Shown here: piece after piece, positions 8,564 through 16,165 of the stretch | Position numbering within the stretch: position 1 is the stretch's first letter | Layout of the letters: every line of letters begins with the position of its first letter | Translations under genes and position numbers: made by a program | Source of the DNA: an uncultured Peptococcaceae bacterium | Lineage (GTDB): Bacteria > Bacillota > Peptococcia > Peptococcales > Peptococcaceae | DNA length: 64,000 nt | Assembly (NCBI GenBank): GCA_937976375.1 | Contig: CALJRU010000018.1 | Span: 1 to 64,000, forward strand | Direction: 5' to 3' | Notes under the pieces: generated by a model | The model's input: the letters and a program-made list of their open reading frames with translations, nothing else | The model's database searches: none | What the model was told of the DNA's origin: nothing

Positions 8564-9529
8564 TTATGGATTACAGTTGCCGCAAGGGCTGTATCCCTGG
8601 TCGATCAAACTTTGGCGTGTGGCGTTGACTTCCTGAGGATTTTTCATCTGCGCCACGCTGCTGCAATCAGGTTTATGGAATTTTTTCGAATTGGTATTGA
8701 GGACGTAGGTTTGTGTTTGCTCAACAGCAGGTGCATTGCTTTCCCCACTGTTCACCTCATCAGCAGTGGTCTCCCAACTGTCGCCGCTGGCGTAATCAAT
8801 GGTGATGCCTGGCTGCGCATTGTATGCATAAACACAGTAGCAAATGCCTTCGCCTTCATCTTCTACCGAATACCCTTCCATGAGCACGCCACTGGCAACA
8901 AGATTGGCGCCTTCAAAAATTGGCGTCACCCGATAGAGCACATGATTGTCGGTCTCTTTCACATAATCGGCCACCATATTTTCAAAAGGCAGCATGCCTT
9001 CCATATTGAGTGCGCGCGTGCCAGTGATCAAATTCTGCTGGTTGGCATTTTCGCCCGTCAACTGATAGCCAATCAAATGGCAGCGGTTATAAAGATATTT
9101 TCCATCAACATTATCGTATTTCACCGTATGCCAGCCGCTCGGCTTCACCTGGCCAATGCTGCCGCGGTCTTCTGTCGGCATCAAATCCTGACCCACACAG
9201 GCAAAAGCAACACCGCAGCGCCCGTAGCCGTCTAATGACGTATACGACTCAAACGACTCAGTCGTCAAATCTGCCGCCGTAAAATAGGGCACATTATCAT
9301 GCACTGCCACATAGGCTGCGCCATCATAAGACGGTACTTCCGCCAAGGAAAATCCAGCATCCGCTGTTTGCGGTAACGCTGTATCATCCGCATTGGCAGG
9401 CTGAGCCGTTTCTGACACATGCTCGCCTGTTGCCGATGACTCCACCTGTGTGCCATCACAAGCTGTCAACAAGCTGAGACTGAGCAGCACACTCAGCAGC
9501 AAAGCTATGAGTTTAGAAGAATGCTTCAT
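8564..9529 (-). CDS. Lipoprotein DNA/RNA non-specific endonuclease with C-terminal Cys domain
   Basis: A surface-anchored nuclease, 321 residues. An N-terminal signal ends in lipobox LLTAC (Cys24). The NucA/EndA-type beta-beta-alpha-metal nuclease domain spans about residues 95-245. In the DRGH position it has NRCH (His151 presumed general base), as in EndA-like competence nucleases, and Asn residues follow in NANQQNLITGTRALN (metal ligand). The C-terminal ~45 residues (KKFHKPDCSS...CGNC) form the small Cys-rich domain often appended to secreted nucleases. Likely roles are nutrient scavenging from extracellular DNA or DNA uptake. It overlaps the upstream gene by four bases (ATGA), so the two are translationally coupled. 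Confidence 0.9.
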   Translation of the reverse strand: MKHSSKLIALLLSVLLSLSLLTACDGTQVESSATGEHVSETAQPANADDTALPQTADAGFSLAEVPSYDGAAYVAVHDNVPYFTAADLTTESFESYTSLDGYGRCGVAFACVGQDLMPTEDRGSIGQVKPSGWHTVKYDNVDGKYLYNRCHLIGYQLTGENANQQNLITGTRALNMEGMLPFENMVADYVKETDNHVLYRVTPIFEGANLVASGVLMEGYSVEDEGEGICYCVYAYNAQPGITIDYASGDSWETTADEVNSGESNAPAVEQTQTYVLNTNSKKFHKPDCSSVAQMKNPQEVNATRQSLIDQGYSPCGNCNP

Positions 9530-9933
9530 CGTTCGTAAACCTCCCGTGTAATGATATCGTGTGAATGGCCAGAAAAATCAACCCTTTCCACACATCGCCA
9601 TTGTGCATCCGTCAGTGTAAGGTCAAAATACTGATCCGCCGGATACACGCGGTGCCAACGGTAGACAACCACACGTACAATTCGCTTCACAATAGGCGCT
9701 ACCACCTGATCTTCCACAAAACACACGGCATTTTCCGGTGCTTCGCTCAAAAAATGCGGTGACACATGCACATTCCCCGCGCCCTCAAACAACGGTGCCG
9801 AATAGCCATTCATCCACAACGGACGTCCCTGTGCCTGCGCCAAAATATCGTCAACCACCACACGGTCACGGCTTTGCCTACGATGGTTAAACATCATGCC
9901 ATTGTTCTCATCCAAACAAACAACGATCTCCAC
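9526..9933 (-). CDS. Conserved hypothetical protein coupled to the nuclease
   Basis: A 135-residue soluble protein with no recognised catalytic motif. The N-terminus CLDENNGMMFNHRRQSRDR resembles, from memory, a family that often precedes secreted DNA/RNA endonucleases in Clostridia and is sometimes annotated ribonuclease Z. The RNase Z signature HxHxDH is absent, so I do not accept that name. The start is GTG at 9933 after AGAAGGGGG. An extended -10 (TGGTATAAT, TATAAT at 9967-9972 on the minus strand) lies upstream. The four-base overlap with the nuclease gene implies a linked function, perhaps cytoplasmic inhibition or control of the nuclease, but this is inference. Confidence 0.75.
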   Translation of the reverse strand: MEIVVCLDENNGMMFNHRRQSRDRVVVDDILAQAQGRPLWMNGYSAPLFEGAGNVHVSPHFLSEAPENAVCFVEDQVVAPIVKRIVRVVVYRWHRVYPADQYFDLTLTDAQWRCVERVDFSGHSHDIITREVYER

Positions 9934-10029
9934 TGTCCATCCCCCTTCTAATCCACGAATACACGCATTATACCATACTCACTCAGTGATAAGCGATGTG
10001 ATTTAATATTGCGACAATGATAAAATGCA

Positions 10030-10058
10030 TTGACATTTATTATTATTCGATGCATAAT
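10030..10058 (+). promoter_or_regulatory. glnA promoter
   Basis: TTGACA (10030-10035), a 17-base spacer and CATAAT (10053-10058). The start site would fall near 10065, immediately before the leader terminator. CGATG (10049-10053) and CATCG (10065-10069) form an inverted repeat around the -10 that could be an operator. Confidence 0.7.
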
Positions 10059-10068
10059 ATAACCATCG

Positions 10069-10118
10069 AGAGCAAGGGTGTTCCGAATGAATGGTTACCC
10101 CTTGCTCTTTTTTTATTT
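10069..10118 (+). terminator. Leader terminator (attenuator) upstream of glnA
   Basis: AGAGCAAGGG (10070-10079) pairs with CCCTTGCTCT, followed by T7, on the plus strand only. It begins within a few bases of the predicted transcription start and ends ~40 bases before glnA. No upstream plus-strand gene needs it, so it most likely attenuates glnA. The nearby ANTAR protein, a class that acts by RNA antitermination, is an obvious candidate effector. Confidence 0.7.
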
Positions 10119-10158
10119 ATCAATTATTATCCATCGCAGTAAAGGAGACTTGTCATGA
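10087..10158 (+). CDS. Possible leader peptide overlapping glnA start
   Basis: A 23-codon frame (MNGYPLLFFYLSIIIHRSKG, then DLS) begins with an ATG inside the loop of the leader terminator, reads through the descending stem and T-run, and stops with a TGA overlapping the glnA ATG (ATGA). A weak AAGGGTG lies ahead of it. Translation would necessarily disturb the terminator hairpin. It may be coincidental. Confidence 0.3.
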   Translation: MNGYPLLFFYLSIIIHRSKGDLS

Positions 10159-11486
10159 ATAAATATTCAAAAGAAGACATCATCCGCCTCGTTGAAGAAA
10201 ACGACGTTGAATTCATCCGTATGCAGTTCACCGATATTTTTGGCCAGCTGAAAAATGTTGCCATTACCTCAGCTCAGCTCGAAAAAGCTCTTAACAATCA
10301 GATCATGATCGACGGCAGCTCTATTGAAGGCTTCACCCGTATCCATGAATCTGACCAGTATCTGCATCCAGATCTGAACACCTTTGCCATTCTCCCATGG
10401 CGTCCTCAGCACGAACGCGTAGCGCGCCTGATCTGCGATGTTTACAACCCAGATGGCACCCCATTTGTCGGTGACCCACGCCACGTGCTCAAGAGTGTGC
10501 TCGACAAAGCCGCTAAACTTGGCTACACCTTCAACGTTGGTCCAGAATGTGAATTCTTCCTCTTCGACACCGACGAAAACGGCCGCCCAACCACAAAGAC
10601 CAGCGACGAAGCCGGTTATTTCGACCTTGGTCCTCTCGATCATGGTGAAGGCACCCGCCGCGAAATCTGCATTACACTCGAACAGTTGGGCTTTGAAATT
10701 GAAGCTTCCCACCATGAAGTTGCAGCTGGCCAGCATGAAATCGACTTCAAATATGCCGATGCACTTACTGCTGCTGACAACATTATGACCTTCAAACTGG
10801 CCGTTAAAACCATCGCACAGCGCAATGGCCTGCATGCTACCTTTATGCCAAAACCAATTTTCGGCATGAATGGTTCTGGTATGCACACCAACATGTCCAT
10901 CTTCAAAGACGGAAAGAACATTTTCTTCGATGAAAATGGCGAACGCAAACTGTCTCGTGAAGCTTACAGCTTCATCGCAGGCCTTTTGGAACATGCAAAA
11001 TCCATTGTTGCTGTAACCAACCCACTTGTTAACTCCTACAAGCGCCTCGTACCTGGTTATGAAGCACCTGTTTATCTGGCATGGTCTGCTTCCAACCGTT
11101 CCGCGCTCATTCGTATTCCTGCTGCACGTGGTCAGAGCACCCGCATTGAACTCCGTTGCCCAGACCCAGCTTGCAACCCATATCTGGCATTGGCTGTTTG
11201 CCTCGCTGCTGGTCTTGACGGCATCGAACGCGGTCTCGTTCCACCAGAAGAAGTTACCGAAGACATCTTCTCCATGGATGCACAGACCCGTGCCGAAAAT
11301 GGTATCGACAACCTTCCTGGTACCCTTTTCGAAGCACTCAAGCTCATGGAACGCGATCCACTCGTTGCAGAAACCCTTGGCGAACACGCCTATAAGAGCT
11401 TCCTCACCGGTAAATATCGCGAATGGGATGAATACCGCACCCAGGTCACCACTTGGGAAGTTGGCAAATATATGGTCATGTATTGA
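10155..11486 (+). CDS. glnA: Glutamine synthetase, type I (GSI-alpha)
   Basis: ATP-dependent synthesis of glutamine from glutamate and ammonium. The 443-residue length and absence of the adenylylation-loop insertion fit the Gram-positive GSI-alpha class, normally feedback-inhibited rather than adenylylated. Signatures seen are the beta-grasp sequence DGSSIEGFTRIHESD, metal/ATP ligands in GPECEFFLF and HHEVAAGQHEIDF, the ammonium/glutamate loop MPKPIFGMNGSGMHTN, and the C-terminal arginine of the GSI-alpha type (IDNLPGTLFEAL). The ATG at 10155 follows AAAGGAGACTTGTC. It is preceded by a leader attenuator and followed by a possible structured RNA and an ANTAR regulator gene, so control by nitrogen status through RNA is likely. 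Confidence 0.97.
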   Translation: MNKYSKEDIIRLVEENDVEFIRMQFTDIFGQLKNVAITSAQLEKALNNQIMIDGSSIEGFTRIHESDQYLHPDLNTFAILPWRPQHERVARLICDVYNPDGTPFVGDPRHVLKSVLDKAAKLGYTFNVGPECEFFLFDTDENGRPTTKTSDEAGYFDLGPLDHGEGTRREICITLEQLGFEIEASHHEVAAGQHEIDFKYADALTAADNIMTFKLAVKTIAQRNGLHATFMPKPIFGMNGSGMHTNMSIFKDGKNIFFDENGERKLSREAYSFIAGLLEHAKSIVAVTNPLVNSYKRLVPGYEAPVYLAWSASNRSALIRIPAARGQSTRIELRCPDPACNPYLALAVCLAAGLDGIERGLVPPEEVTEDIFSMDAQTRAENGIDNLPGTLFEALKLMERDPLVAETLGEHAYKSFLTGKYREWDEYRTQVTTWEVGKYMVMY

Positions 11487-11498
11487 TCCATTTCCAAC

Positions 11499-11616
11499 GA
11501 TGAGGCCTGTACATGGTATCGGCTTGATACCGTCAACGGATGAAAAACCTTCCTTCAGTCATCATCCTTGACATTCCTGTCCCCAATGTCCAGCCGATTT
11601 ATCCAATAGCCTCATG
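11499..11616 (+). ncRNA. Candidate multi-branched RNA element between glnA and ANTAR gene
   Basis: The strand can fold as an outer stem ATGAGGC/GCCTCAT (11500-11506 with 11609-11615). It encloses three hairpins: 11513-11520 with 11526-11533 (8 bp including one G-T), 11538-11543 with 11562-11567 (6 bp), and 11570-11575 with 11585-11590 (6 bp). In addition ATCGGCT (11518-11524), spanning the first hairpin loop, is perfectly complementary to AGCCGAT (11592-11598), as a pseudoknot or alternative pairing would be. I matched no known riboswitch. Folding is by eye only. Confidence 0.4.
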
Positions 11617-11660
11617 AACTTTCATTCAAACAAAAGCTAAAAAGAATAGGAGGGCGTACA

Positions 11661-12200
11661 ATGATTCGCACGATTATCGCATTGAACGACGACGCACTGG
11701 CTCAAAGCATGACGCAAGCGCTCATACATCGTGGCATCACTGTGCGTTATCGTTGCCAGACTGGCGCTGAAGTTATTCGCGCTGTGAAAGAGATGGGCGG
11801 CGGCGTGATCATCTGTTCTTTTAAGCTGCGCGATATGACTGTCGGCGAAATGGCCGACCGCTTGGAAGGGCAAGCCCTGATTCTTGTCCTCGCCAAGGGT
11901 AATACGCTGGCGCTTTGTGACCATGACGATCTCTTCACCTTATCTGTCCCAGTCCGGCCCAGCGAACTTATCGGTGCTGTCAACATGCTCCTGCAAATGG
12001 ATGCCATGCGCGCTGCGCAAAGCATTCCAAAACGCAGCAGCAGCGATCGTGAAATCATTGACAAAGCCAAAGCCTTGTTGATGAAACGACACGGTATGAC
12101 AGAACCGGAAGCACACCACTATCTACAACAACACAGTATGCGCGCAGGCGTTCGTATGGAAGTCATTGCCAACGACATCCTGCGTAATACCCCCAATTGA
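11661..12200 (+). CDS. ANTAR-domain RNA-binding response regulator
   Basis: A 179-residue two-domain protein. The N-terminal ~110 residues have a receiver-like (CheY) alpha/beta pattern with Asn-Asp-Asp near the start (IALNDDALAQ) but no clear phospho-acceptor Asp with the usual surroundings, so it may be a pseudo-receiver. Residues ~118-176 (DREIIDKAKALLMKRHGMTEPEAHHYLQ) form an ANTAR three-helix domain, which binds paired RNA hairpins and prevents transcription termination. Comparable proteins are commonly encoded beside glnA in Clostridia. The start follows AATAGGAGGGCG. The leader terminator before glnA is a plausible target. A terminator follows at 12278. Confidence 0.9.
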   Translation: MIRTIIALNDDALAQSMTQALIHRGITVRYRCQTGAEVIRAVKEMGGGVIICSFKLRDMTVGEMADRLEGQALILVLAKGNTLALCDHDDLFTLSVPVRPSELIGAVNMLLQMDAMRAAQSIPKRSSSDREIIDKAKALLMKRHGMTEPEAHHYLQQHSMRAGVRMEVIANDILRNTPN

Positions 12201-12213
12201 TGTTTGAACCATC

Positions 12214-12246
12214 CAGCGGCACTTTCCTCCATTGCCGGTGCCGCTG
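12214..12246 (+). repeat. Stable hairpin downstream of ANTAR gene
   Basis: CAGCGGCAC (12214-12222) pairs with GTGCCGCTG (12238-12246). No T-run follows, so it is probably a transcript-end stabilising or regulatory hairpin rather than a terminator. Confidence 0.5.
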
Positions 12247-12277
12247 TTACCTCATAATTCCATCTCTTTCTGGAAAG

Positions 12278-12308
12278 AGCAAGCCACCATCCCCCGGCTT
12301 GCTTTTTT
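12278..12308 (+). terminator. Rho-independent terminator of the glnA region
   Basis: AGCAAGCC (12278-12285) pairs with GGCTTGCT (12296-12303), followed by a T-run. Confidence 0.85.
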
Positions 12309-12485
12309 GTTTGCCTAAAATTCATGCTGTTCACATAAGCACATAAATGAAAAAAATCGTGGTCATCCACGATCCTGCCCTAAGTAAAACTCCTATCTTA
12401 ATATCTTAACATCATAGTATGTCCCATTCTATTCATACTAAAACAATACGATAACAACTTTCTCGTATATTTAATTCATGTTATT

Positions 12486-12898
12486 CTAGATATTTTCAAT
12501 TATCTTATCCAAATCACAATAAGTAAATTCTCCCCTAACCAACAGGTTTCCACTTTCATCTTTGATTTCAGCTTGAAAAACACTGATTCGTTTTCCATGT
12601 TTTATTACCTCAGCCTCTCCTGTTAATTCTCTGACCCGAAAAGTTGGAGACAAATAATTTATACTCGCATTCACCGTAACGGATTGCCCACCATACGAAG
12701 AAGCTGCCACACCACACACAGAATCAGCAAGGGTAAATAGGCATCCTCCATGAACTACTCCCAAAGCATTGGTGTGACTTTTTTGACACCTAGCTTTAAT
12801 TTTGCATAACCTTCTCTGATTTCGATGATCTTCACTCCCATCTCCCTTGTAAAAGGATTTTCTTTATTATGAAATTCCATCAAATCTTCATAGTCCAT
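12486..12898 (-). pseudogene. PaaI-type hotdog thioesterase, frameshifted
   Basis: An acyl-CoA thioesterase of the PaaI family, broken by a frameshift. The 5' part from ATG 12898 (ribosome site GGGAGAG) reads MDYEDLMEFHNKENPF and on to YAKLKLGVKK. The 3' part in another frame begins SHTNALGVVHGG, carrying the conserved VHGG hotdog motif, and ends at 12486. The frames join if one base is added to the A6 run (T6 at 12779-12784 on the plus strand), giving VKKSHTNALGVVHGG and a normal ~137-residue protein. Causes could be a disabling mutation, slippage at the homopolymer or a sequencing error. It lies at the edge of the AT-rich block. Confidence 0.8.
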
Positions 12899-13060
12899 AT
12901 GTAACTCTCCCTATATCCAAGAAATTCACAAGATTTTTTTGATTAAATTAAAATTATTATATTCTATATTCTTTTCCTTTATATAATCTGTCTTAAAAAG
13001 TTCTCTTAAACAAGATTATACATAAATATTCTTTTATGCAATGAAATGAAAACCTCAACC

Positions 13061-13098
13061 TAGTAAAAAAGGTCACCTACCGATGGCCTTTTTTACTA
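13061..13098. terminator. Terminator of the buk-pduL operon
   Basis: A 14-bp stem TAGTAAAAAAGGTC/GGCCTTTTTTACTA (13061-13074 with 13085-13098, one T-G) lies downstream of pduL. A/T runs make it usable from both sides. Confidence 0.8.
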
Positions 13099-13158
13099 GA
13101 ACATACTATAGCTTCTCATCCCCAAACTCTTTCTGGAATAATTCAACTTTTTTAGTTC

Positions 13159-13758
13159 TTAATTACTCCTATAATCTATGAGTAACGTCCCCATCTCACT
13201 ACCATGAATTCCTGCTGCGTTTCCTTCATCAGTGTCCAAGTGAACATTTGGTATCTCTTCATTCTTTCCCGGCTTACTAATTCGTACATTTACATCATCA
13301 AACACTATAGAACGCTGGGGGGTTTTCACCGCAACTCTTACAGAACTTTCCGTAGTCAACCCATACCTTTTTGCAAGATTTGGGCCTATATGTACATGCC
13401 GCTTTGCGACAATCACACCTTCCTGAAGCTGCAATTCTCCTGCTGGTCCCACAATCTTAATTGGTGCACTCCCTGAAATGTCTCCAGACAAACGAATTGG
13501 CGCCTGAATTCCCAAAGCATAAGTATCTGTCATCGAAAGCTCAACTTGCGTCTGCTTTCTAAATGGCAAAAGGATCCCAACATTTTCAATTTTTTTCTTT
13601 GGCCCTACAAGAGTCACACGTTCTTTAGCCAATGCCCCAACTGCTATTTTCTTCTTTTCTGTTAACTCATAACCTTTTCCAAAAAGAATTGTTGCATCTT
13701 CCTCTGATAGATGTACATGGCGAGCAGAAATATCTATTTTAACTTCATATTCCAACAT
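13159..13758 (-). CDS. pduL: Phosphate acyltransferase, PduL family
   Basis: PduL exchanges CoA for phosphate on short acyl-CoAs, giving acyl phosphate. The 199-residue protein has the duplicated metal-binding signatures: ISARHVHLS near the N-terminus, AKRHVHIGP mid-protein and the C-terminal NVHLDTDEGNAAG. It lacks the encapsulation peptide of microcompartment PduL, and no shell genes are near. It is the last gene of the operon, 10 bases after the butyrate kinase stop, with AAGGAGAGATA before its ATG. With the kinase it replaces the usual Ptb-Buk pair, so acyl-CoA from the ferredoxin oxidoreductase would be converted to acyl phosphate and then to acid plus ATP. Confidence 0.92.
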   Translation of the reverse strand: MLEYEVKIDISARHVHLSEEDATILFGKGYELTEKKKIAVGALAKERVTLVGPKKKIENVGILLPFRKQTQVELSMTDTYALGIQAPIRLSGDISGSAPIKIVGPAGELQLQEGVIVAKRHVHIGPNLAKRYGLTTESSVRVAVKTPQRSIVFDDVNVRISKPGKNEEIPNVHLDTDEGNAAGIHGSEMGTLLIDYRSN

Positions 13759-13767
13759 TATCTCTCC

Positions 13768-14850
13768 TTATAAGACGGTTTCGCCCAGAATATATCGATT
13801 TGCTTTCTCTTCTCCATTCAAAACACGGTTTACTCCCCGCGCTAGTGCTTGCATCTCCATACTTCCTGGAACTAAAACAATTGGAGCTAAAAATGCAACA
13901 TATTCTTTAATCCAACCAGTAAACATCTTGGAGTATGCAATACCTCCCGTTATGATTATTGCATCCATTTTACCTTTTGCAACAACCGCCATTGCACCGA
14001 TATCCTGAGCAACTTGATAAGCCATTGCTTTATAAACCAACGTTGCATGTTCATCACCATCAGCAATACGTTGTTCTATTTCTTTACAATCATTAATTCC
14101 TAAATAGCCAATAAGACCGCCATTCCCTTGGATGAGTTTATTAAGTTCCTGATCTGAATATCGCCCGCTCTTACAGAGCTTCAAAAATTTTTTTAGTGGA
14201 AGTTTGCCTGTACGATCCGGTGTAAAGGCACCTTCATCCGTAGCAAATCCATCTACAATATGTCCATACTGATGTAAGCTGGTACTTATGCCGCCACCAA
14301 GATGACAAACTATATAAATCATCTCTTCATATAGTCTCCCTTGATCACTAGCAACCTGTCTAGCAACAGCACGTGCATTCAATGTATGAACCGCTCCGCT
14401 ACGCTCAATCAAGGGACTCCCTGAAATACGTGCAACATCCTGAAATTCATCTGTATAAACAACGTCATACAAATATGCAGGCAAATCATATTGTTTTGAC
14501 CAATCATTAGCAATAATTGCACCGAGAGCCATGCCCACATGAAATCCTTGACGAGCCTCCTGAGCAACAACATCATCTATCAAATATGCACCGCCATGAT
14601 ATCGTTTTGGAGCACCAAGTCCACGAACAGCGATCGCATTAAAATCTTTAAAAACAAAACCATTTTTCAACATCGTTTTTTCTATCAACGATTTTCGCAT
14701 TTCATATTGACCATCAATCCCCGGATGCGCTTTGATTTCTTTAAGACTATGATCAAAATTTTGTGTAAATACTTCCAAATCACCATCGAAAACCGAAATT
14801 TTTGATGAAGTTGAGCCTAGATTCACTACCAAGATACGATTTTCTTGCAT
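13768..14850 (-). CDS. buk: Butyrate kinase (short/branched-chain fatty acid kinase)
   Basis: An ASKHA-fold acyl kinase making ATP from acyl phosphate. I take the ATG at 14850 (ribosome site AGAGGTGG, 4-base spacer) giving 360 residues, the usual Buk length; the upstream extension to 14895 overlaps the previous gene and is not family-like. Motifs are ILVVNLGSTSSK (phosphate 1), the acyl-pocket sequence RGLGAPKRYHGGAYLID, ICHLGGGIS-type phosphate 2 (IVCHLGGGISTS) and the adenosine region IIITGGIAYS. Context with a 2-oxoacid:ferredoxin oxidoreductase suggests isobutyryl, 2-methylbutyryl or isovaleryl phosphate as substrates as much as butyryl phosphate. Confidence 0.94.
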   Translation of the reverse strand: MQENRILVVNLGSTSSKISVFDGDLEVFTQNFDHSLKEIKAHPGIDGQYEMRKSLIEKTMLKNGFVFKDFNAIAVRGLGAPKRYHGGAYLIDDVVAQEARQGFHVGMALGAIIANDWSKQYDLPAYLYDVVYTDEFQDVARISGSPLIERSGAVHTLNARAVARQVASDQGRLYEEMIYIVCHLGGGISTSLHQYGHIVDGFATDEGAFTPDRTGKLPLKKFLKLCKSGRYSDQELNKLIQGNGGLIGYLGINDCKEIEQRIADGDEHATLVYKAMAYQVAQDIGAMAVVAKGKMDAIIITGGIAYSKMFTGWIKEYVAFLAPIVLVPGSMEMQALARGVNRVLNGEEKANRYILGETVL

Positions 14851-14863
14851 ACGTCCACCTCTT

Positions 14864-15406
14864 TTAAGCCTCACTCTGAGGGTACTCTGCACCAAGCGAA
14901 AATGCTTTACTATTCATCGCACGAAATTTTTCTTTCTTTCCCAAACGTTCCTCCACAACCTTTACGGCCGCATTCTTGCTAATTACATCATAATGAGCAG
15001 CCAAATAACCAAGCATAACCACATTCAATGCCTTATCAGAACCTGCTTCTGCAGCAAGATCATTAGCTGGCACATTTACTTGAACAATATCATTACGACT
15101 AGTCTGCTCTTTAATCAATGAACTATTTACAATCAAGACCCCCCCAGCTTTTACTAGCGGTTCAAAACGTTGATAAGATTCAATATTCATTGCAACAACA
15201 AAATCTGTTTGCTCACGGTTCGGAGAGCCAATTTGTCGATCTCCAACAACCACTGTACAATTTGATGTGCCACCACGCATTTCCCCACCATATGCAGGCG
15301 AGAATGTAACAAATTTATCCTCTTCATTAGCTGCATAGGCAACAAGTTTGCCCAGCGTTTGTACGCCCTGTCCACCAAAGCCCGCAAATAAAATACTTTT
15401 TTCCAT
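14864..15406 (-). CDS. 2-oxoacid:ferredoxin oxidoreductase, gamma subunit
   Basis: This subunit carries the CoA-binding/gamma (KorC/VorC-type) domain of the four-subunit enzyme. At 180 residues it is the normal length. The opening ILFAGFGGQGVQTLGKLVAYAA and the FSPAYGGEMRGGTSNC motif are diagnostic. Its ATG overlaps the stop of the beta gene by one base (TAATG). With alpha, beta and the delta ferredoxin it oxidatively decarboxylates a 2-oxoacid to acyl-CoA, CO2 and reduced ferredoxin. The separate-subunit arrangement resembles VOR/KOR more than single-chain pyruvate:ferredoxin oxidoreductase. Confidence 0.93.
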   Translation of the reverse strand: MEKSILFAGFGGQGVQTLGKLVAYAANEEDKFVTFSPAYGGEMRGGTSNCTVVVGDRQIGSPNREQTDFVVAMNIESYQRFEPLVKAGGVLIVNSSLIKEQTSRNDIVQVNVPANDLAAEAGSDKALNVVMLGYLAAHYDVISKNAAVKVVEERLGKKEKFRAMNSKAFSLGAEYPQSEA

Positions 15407-16164
15407 TACGCGTGAACCTCCTTGTCTGGGACCTTAAATTCTCCCAGTGGAAATACTGGTAAAACATTATCAACCATATAATCAGGTGCATTCCATGGTT
15501 CAACATGAAAATTTGTTGGACACATAGAAAGGATTTCAATAAAAGAATATTTACCCTCTTCCAATTGTAAACGAAATGCTTTCTCTAAAGTCTTTTTTGT
15601 TTTTCTAATATTTGCCACATCATGTACTGATACACGAGCCACATAATCGGCAGCCTCAACATTTGCTAAAACTTCAGCAAGTTTTGTTGGATAACCTGTA
15701 TGCAATGGATCTCGTCCTTCTGGGCCCGTTGTTGTTGTACGCTGTCCAATCAGTGTCGTACATGAGGATTGACCACCCGTCATACCATAAATTTGATTGT
15801 TAACCATAATCTGTGTTATTGGTTCACCGCGACTAGCTGCATGGAAAGTTTCTGTTAAACCAATACCAGCTGCATCTCCATCTCCTTGGTAGGTAAAAAC
15901 AAGAGCATCTTTCTGAATGTATTTTACTCCTGTAGCAACTGCTGCGGCGCGTCCATGTGGACTTTGTACAAGATCCCAATTACAATAATGAGTTGCTTGA
16001 AGTGCACACCCAATACAAAGTGCTTCAATAGCCTTTTTAGTCCAATCATTCTCAACAAGCACATCCGCAATAATTTTGTTAACCAATGAATGGCCGCACC
16101 CTGGACAGAATTTATTTGTATTTCCAAGTAATGGATTTCTTTCATAAACTGGCTTCATTGTCAT
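15406..16164 (-). CDS. 2-oxoacid:ferredoxin oxidoreductase, beta (TPP) subunit
   Basis: The thiamine-pyrophosphate and [4Fe-4S]-binding subunit. I choose the ATG at 16164 (GGAGGAGGTATAAG ahead of it; 252 residues); the longer frame to 16275 runs into the alpha gene and has no family-like sequence. Cluster ligands are in FCPGCGH, CIGCALQ and a further Cys near SSCTT; the TPP signature is YQGDGDAAGIG with downstream NNQIYGMTGGQ. The YGMTGGQ sequence is usual in KorB/VorB. It starts one base after the alpha stop codon, so translation is coupled. Confidence 0.94.
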   Translation of the reverse strand: MTMKPVYERNPLLGNTNKFCPGCGHSLVNKIIADVLVENDWTKKAIEALCIGCALQATHYCNWDLVQSPHGRAAAVATGVKYIQKDALVFTYQGDGDAAGIGLTETFHAASRGEPITQIMVNNQIYGMTGGQSSCTTLIGQRTTTTGPEGRDPLHTGYPTKLAEVLANVEAADYVARVSVHDVANIRKTKKTLEKAFRLQLEEGKYSFIEILSMCPTNFHVEPWNAPDYMVDNVLPVFPLGEFKVPDKEVHA

Positions 16165-16165
16165 C

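Noticed and set aside
10269..11387. 372-codon frame antisense to glnA
   Set aside because: It is a shadow of the highly biased glnA codons; no ribosome site and no homology-like motif.
13159..13758. Bacterial microcompartment operon because of PduL
   Set aside because: No shell proteins, aldehyde dehydrogenase or encapsulation peptide are present.
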